DNA of 8,856 nt from CAYUNT01 sp964446285 (GTDB lineage: Bacteria > Sumerlaeota > Sumerlaeia > SLMS01 > CAYUNT01): the NCBI GenBank assembly GCA_964446285.1, contig CAYUNT010000187.1:1-8856 (forward strand), written 5' to 3'. Every line of letters starts with the position of its first letter. Positions within the stretch are counted from its first letter, which is position 1. The notes beneath the pieces are model-generated. The model had not been told where the DNA came from. It saw only the letters and a list, made by a program, of their open reading frames with translations, and searched no databases. The translations under genes and the position numbers were made by a program. This document shows positions 6,294-8,856 of this stretch, one piece after another.

Positions 6294-7229
6294 ATGAAAA
6301 AAGACGCACTTCTTGACGAACTTTTCTCATCCATCGGAATGCACAGCGGCCACCTCGCGGGCGATGACGTGGCGCGCCTGACGGTTCACGAAAACAAAGT
6401 CCTCGGCGCGCATCTCGTGCCAGGTCTGGAGGTCGAGACGGACGAGCGCCCTGACGGCATTGCGGCGCGCATCACGCTGCGTGCGGGGGTGCGCCTGGCC
6501 AAGCCCGTGCAACTTTGCTTCGGCCTCATCCCGGAAAAAGGCCGCCAGCACATTGAAATGGACGTCGCCGTCGAGGAAAACGCCCACGCTTCGATCATCG
6601 CCCACTGCACGTTCCCCAACGCGGTCGAGGTCGAGCACACAATGGACGCCCGCATCCAAATCGGCCCCGGATCGAATTATTCCTACTTCGAGCGCCACGT
6701 CCACGGGAGCGAAGGCGGGGTGACAGTGATTCCAAAGGCGCAAGTCACGCTTCTCGAAGGCGCGCGGTTCAAAACCGAGTTTGAACTCATCCGCGGGCGC
6801 GTCGGAGTGATGGACATCGCCTACGAAACAACGGCGCACGCGCGTTCGGTGCTCGAGATGATCGCGCGCGTTAGCGGACGCGGAAACGACCGCATTCGCA
6901 TTCACGAAACCGGCAATCTGGTGGGCGAATATGCGCGCGCCGTGCTGAACACCTATATAGCGCTGCGCGATGATGCCGAGGCGGAAATTTTCAACACCCT
7001 GACAGCGGATGCGCCCTTCACGCGCGGGCATGTGGATTGCAAAGAGATCGTGCAAGGCCGCGCCAAGGCCCGCGCTGTGCCGGTTGTGCAGGTCAATCAC
7101 CCGACCGCGCACGTCACGCACGAGGCGGCCATCGGCAGCGTCGATTCCAAACAGTTGCAAACGCTTTTGGCGCGCGGCCTCACCGAAGAACAGGCGACCG
7201 ACCTCATCATCGAGGGCCTGCTTTCCTGA
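6294..7229 (+). CDS. sufB: Short SufB/SufD-family Fe-S scaffold (SmsB-like)
   Basis: This 311-aa protein belongs to the SufB/SufD beta-helix scaffold family. The strongest part is the C-terminal core: RGHVDCKEIVQGRAKA (245-260), VNHPTAHVTHEAAIGSVD (267-284) and LLARGLTEEQATDLIIEGLL (291-310), which match the family's HEA(s/t)IG and RGL...A..II.GF segments. Cys249 sits where SufB carries its cluster-acceptor cysteine region, and Glu277 of THEA matches the conserved Glu. Other cysteines are Cys75 and Cys105. Usual SufB proteins are about 470-500 aa and SufD about 420; this length matches the archaeal-type single scaffold. It would form a complex with SmsC, encoded 32 bases upstream and presumably co-transcribed. 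No sufD, sufS, sufE or sufU is next to it, so the sulfur donor is unknown. I chose the ATG at 6294 over the TTG at 6288 from SD spacing. Confidence 0.9.
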   Translation: MKKDALLDELFSSIGMHSGHLAGDDVARLTVHENKVLGAHLVPGLEVETDERPDGIAARITLRAGVRLAKPVQLCFGLIPEKGRQHIEMDVAVEENAHASIIAHCTFPNAVEVEHTMDARIQIGPGSNYSYFERHVHGSEGGVTVIPKAQVTLLEGARFKTEFELIRGRVGVMDIAYETTAHARSVLEMIARVSGRGNDRIRIHETGNLVGEYARAVLNTYIALRDDAEAEIFNTLTADAPFTRGHVDCKEIVQGRAKARAVPVVQVNHPTAHVTHEAAIGSVDSKQLQTLLARGLTEEQATDLIIEGLLS

Positions 7230-7257
7230 CCGGCAGGGCGATTGTGAATTATCCCGC

Positions 7258-7279
7258 GCCGCGCCGGCCAGCGCGCGGC
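7258..7279 (+). terminator. Weak GC-rich hairpin between smsB and the lipoprotein gene
   Basis: GCCGCGC (7258-7264) pairs perfectly with GCGCGGC (7273-7279) around an eight-base loop. No T-run follows, and short GC stems are easily found by chance in this composition. It could separate the smsCB mRNA from the lipoprotein gene, but support is slight. Confidence 0.25.
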
Positions 7280-7306
7280 ATCGCCACACTTGGAGGCGCG
7301 TTTCCC

Positions 7307-7693
7307 ATGCGGCGAGTGATGCGATTGGAATTCCTTCTGGCTATTTCCGCTTTCCTTGCGACGGCCGGGTGCGTCGGGCGGCCTTTTGGATATTCGGAAA
7401 AGAACCCTTTCGAAGCCGCCATGGCCCAAATGCGTCCGGGAATGGACCGGCATGAAATGGAAATCCTGCTTCCGCAGCAGGCTTATTTTGCCGATGTCCC
7501 CAGTTCCAAATCCATAGGCTTGTATCATCCAGTCTCGGGGGCATTTGTTCTGGACGAAGAAACCCGGCGAAGCATTTTGTATGAAGTGAGCTATTTTAAA
7601 ACGAAACTGTTTCCACCCGCCTATTCCTTGCACGCCTATTTTGACAAACAACACAAACTCCGATACGCGGAATGGTGCAGGTGGGAGGATTGA
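7307..7693 (+). CDS. Small lipoprotein, possibly BamE/OmlA-like
   Basis: I place the start at the ATG at 7307, with GGAGG at 7292-7296 ten bases upstream. This gives 128 aa with an Arg-containing n-region (MRRVMR), a hydrophobic stretch (LEFLLAISAFLATA, 7-20) and a lipobox-like TAG-Cys22, although Thr at -3 is not the favoured residue. The mature part has the pattern MRPGMDRHEMEILLP (42-56), then a loop, then beta-rich ILYEVSYF and HAYFDKQHKLRYAEW (109-123). That order (GM-x-x-x-E helix followed by strands ending in FD...KL) resembles the SmpA/OmlA/BamE fold, whose members are small outer-membrane lipoproteins. The family link is an inference from pattern only. Frames opening further upstream overlap smsB and would destroy the signal peptide. 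The gene is 77 bases after smsB and converges with moxR. Confidence 0.75.
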   Translation: MRRVMRLEFLLAISAFLATAGCVGRPFGYSEKNPFEAAMAQMRPGMDRHEMEILLPQQAYFADVPSSKSIGLYHPVSGAFVLDEETRRSILYEVSYFKTKLFPPAYSLHAYFDKQHKLRYAEWCRWED

Positions 7694-7729
7694 TAACGCG
7701 CGCGAAGGAAAGAATGACTCCCGCCGGTT
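7694..7729. other. Convergent gap between the lipoprotein and moxR genes
   Basis: Only 36 bases separate the two stop codons. I see no hairpin with a T-run on either strand, so transcription from each side may run into the other gene. Confidence 0.5.
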
Positions 7730-8746
7730 TCAAGCCGATGCGGATTGGGCCTCGCGGGGGACTTCCTCCAAAACCGCCTGCACGATTTTGTCTGTGCTGA
7801 TGCCTTCGGCCTCGCCCTCGAAGTTGAGGATTAGCCTGTGGCGCAGCGCCGCCGGGGCAATCGCGGCCAAATCCGCGAAGGCGACGTTGAACCGTTCCTG
7901 AATGAGCGCGCGAATCTTTCCGCACAAAATCAGCGCCTGCGCGCCGCGAGGCGAGGCCCCGTAGCGCACATATTTTTTCACGGCATCGACGGCGTATTCG
8001 CTGTCGGGATGCGTGGCCAGGATCAGGCGCGCGGCATAGTCCTGCACATGCGGCGCAATCGCAATCGAGCGGATGAACTGGCTCCATGCGATCACCTGGT
8101 CGCGGCCCATCACGCGATTCGGCACGGGGTAGCTGGCCGAAGTGGTCCGCTCCAAAATCACGCCCAGTTCCTCGCGATTCGGGAACCGCACGATGAGTTT
8201 GAATAGGAAGCGGTCGAGTTGCGCTTCGGGCAGCGGATAGGTGCCTTCCATTTCGAGCGGGTTTTGCGTGGCCATGACGAAAAACGGTTCGTCGAGCGTG
8301 TAGCGTTTGCCCGCCACCGTGACGGTTTTTTCCTGCATGGCCTCGAGGAGGGCCGATTGCGTTTTGGGCGTCGCGCGGTTGATTTCGTCCGCCAGGAGGA
8401 GGTTCGTGAACACCGGGCCTTTCTCGAACACGAAATGCCGGCGCCCGGTTTGCGTGTCTTCCTGCACGACGTTTGTGCCGATGATGTCTGCGGGCATGAG
8501 GTCGGGCGTGAACTGAATGCGCGAGAACGGCATGTCGAGCACCTGCGAAAGCGTGCGCACGAGCATGGTTTTGCCCAAGCCCGGCACGCCTTCGAGCAAG
8601 ACGTGTCCGCCCGCGAAGAGCGACATGAGCACGCCCTCGACCACCTCGGGCATTCCAACGATGACTTTGCCGGTTTCCTGGCGAAGGAGTTCAAAATCGC
8701 GGCGGAACGCGGCGGCGTATTGCTGCATATCCTGGGCGGTCGTCAT
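7730..8746 (-). CDS. moxR: MoxR-family AAA+ ATPase
   Basis: This 338-aa protein is a full-length MoxR ATPase. Walker A is GVPGLGKT (53-60), Walker B LLLADEINRA (116-125) with Asp120 and Glu121, sensor 1 Asn162 in MATQNP, the arginine-finger region EAQLDRF (175-181), and sensor 2 in GASPRG (264-269, Arg267). The TPKTQSALLEAMQE and PLEMEGTYPLPEAQ segments are typical of the family. MoxR proteins act as cytoplasmic chaperone-like ATPases that activate or assemble partner complexes, usually with VWA/DUF58 proteins encoded just downstream. Here the downstream side is a convergent gene after 36 bases, so those partners are missing from the usual place. The start is well supported: AAGGAG on the - strand at 8761-8756 is 9 bases from the ATG. 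A heptamer repeat tract lies directly upstream of the SD. Confidence 0.95.
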   Translation of the reverse strand: MTTAQDMQQYAAAFRRDFELLRQETGKVIVGMPEVVEGVLMSLFAGGHVLLEGVPGLGKTMLVRTLSQVLDMPFSRIQFTPDLMPADIIGTNVVQEDTQTGRRHFVFEKGPVFTNLLLADEINRATPKTQSALLEAMQEKTVTVAGKRYTLDEPFFVMATQNPLEMEGTYPLPEAQLDRFLFKLIVRFPNREELGVILERTTSASYPVPNRVMGRDQVIAWSQFIRSIAIAPHVQDYAARLILATHPDSEYAVDAVKKYVRYGASPRGAQALILCGKIRALIQERFNVAFADLAAIAPAALRHRLILNFEGEAEGISTDKIVQAVLEEVPREAQSASA

Positions 8747-8755
8747 GGCGAATGT

Positions 8756-8761
8756 CTCCTT
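8756..8761 (-). promoter_or_regulatory. Strong ribosome binding site of moxR
   Basis: On the - strand AAGGAG precedes the ATG (8746-8744) by nine bases. It is the best SD in the window and sits immediately downstream of the heptamer tract, so the repeats would lie in the 5' UTR or the promoter. Confidence 0.8.
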
Positions 8762-8772
8762 ATATTAAGAAG

Positions 8773-8851
8773 TTGGGAGTTGGGGGTTGGGAGTTGTGGG
8801 TTGGGAGTTGTGGGTTGGGAGTTGTGGGTTGGGAGCGAAGAGAGTTGGGAG
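8773..8851 (-). repeat. 7-bp tandem repeat tract in the moxR leader
   Basis: On the + strand the units are TTGGGAG, TTGGGGG, TTGGGAG and TTGTGGG, nine in perfect phase from 8773 to 8835. From 8787 TTGGGAG and TTGTGGG alternate strictly, giving a 14-bp unit repeated three times. One more TTGGGAG lies out of phase at 8845-8851. Read in the direction of moxR, the tract is C/A-rich (CTCCCAA/CCCACAA). It contains CAACCCACAACTCCCAAC, an exact match to 5471-5488 upstream of smsC. The tract may continue past the window edge. Confidence 0.85.
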
Positions 8852-8856
8852 GGGGA

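Noticed and set aside
6327..7289. Long - strand open frame (320 codons) opposite smsB
   Set aside because: Shadow of the smsB coding frame, without domains of its own.
7037..7306. Upstream extension of the lipoprotein reading frame into smsB
   Set aside because: It overlaps the conserved SufB/D C terminus and would bury the signal peptide; the ATG at 7307 has a proper SD.
8773..8851. CRISPR array
   Set aside because: The units are contiguous 7-mers with no spacers and there are no cas genes.

Overview
The window is high-GC bacterial DNA with six genes that I accept: five on the + strand and one on the - strand. Nothing in it fixes the taxon. Three things suggest an uncultivated, probably anaerobic bacterium: a two-gene, archaeal-type Fe-S assembly locus, a zinc-ribbon/TPR membrane protein, and intergenic regions full of short-period repeats. 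A member of the PVC/Sumerlaeota/Hydrogenedentota part of the tree is a guess from memory of similar repeats, not a result.

Layout. Bases 1-398 are a gene-free leader. They hold a compact element of about 102 bp with 17-bp terminal inverted repeats and an 11-12 bp flanking direct repeat, which looks like an inserted MITE. Bases 399-2114 encode a zinc-ribbon, TPR, single-pass membrane protein. Bases 2278-5208 encode a 976-aa glycoside hydrolase family 38 (alpha-mannosidase-type) protein whose nucleophile/zinc-ligand Asp position is Phe. Bases 5209-5526 have no gene but hold a GC-rich hairpin, two blocks of 9-bp repeats and a long 7-bp-periodic tract. Bases 5527-6261 and 6294-7229 are a two-gene operon of SufC-like ATPase and short SufB/D scaffold, matching the minimal SMS (SmsCB) Fe-S assembly system. 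Bases 7307-7693 encode a small lipoprotein, possibly BamE/OmlA-like. A MoxR-family AAA+ ATPase lies on the - strand (8746-7730), converging on the lipoprotein gene. Its leader is again a 7-bp-periodic repeat tract that runs to the window edge.

How the genes relate. Only smsC-smsB is a clear functional unit. It should build or transfer Fe-S clusters, with the SmsC ATPase acting on an SmsB scaffold. The GH38 protein has its own SD and a hairpin after it, so it is probably a separate unit. moxR lacks the DUF58/VWA genes that usually follow it.

The observations most worth following are the MITE-like element at 69-193, the GH38 active-site substitution at 2758-2760, and the matching C/A-rich heptamer leaders (with a shared exact 18-mer) in front of both smsC and moxR, in the same orientation relative to each gene.
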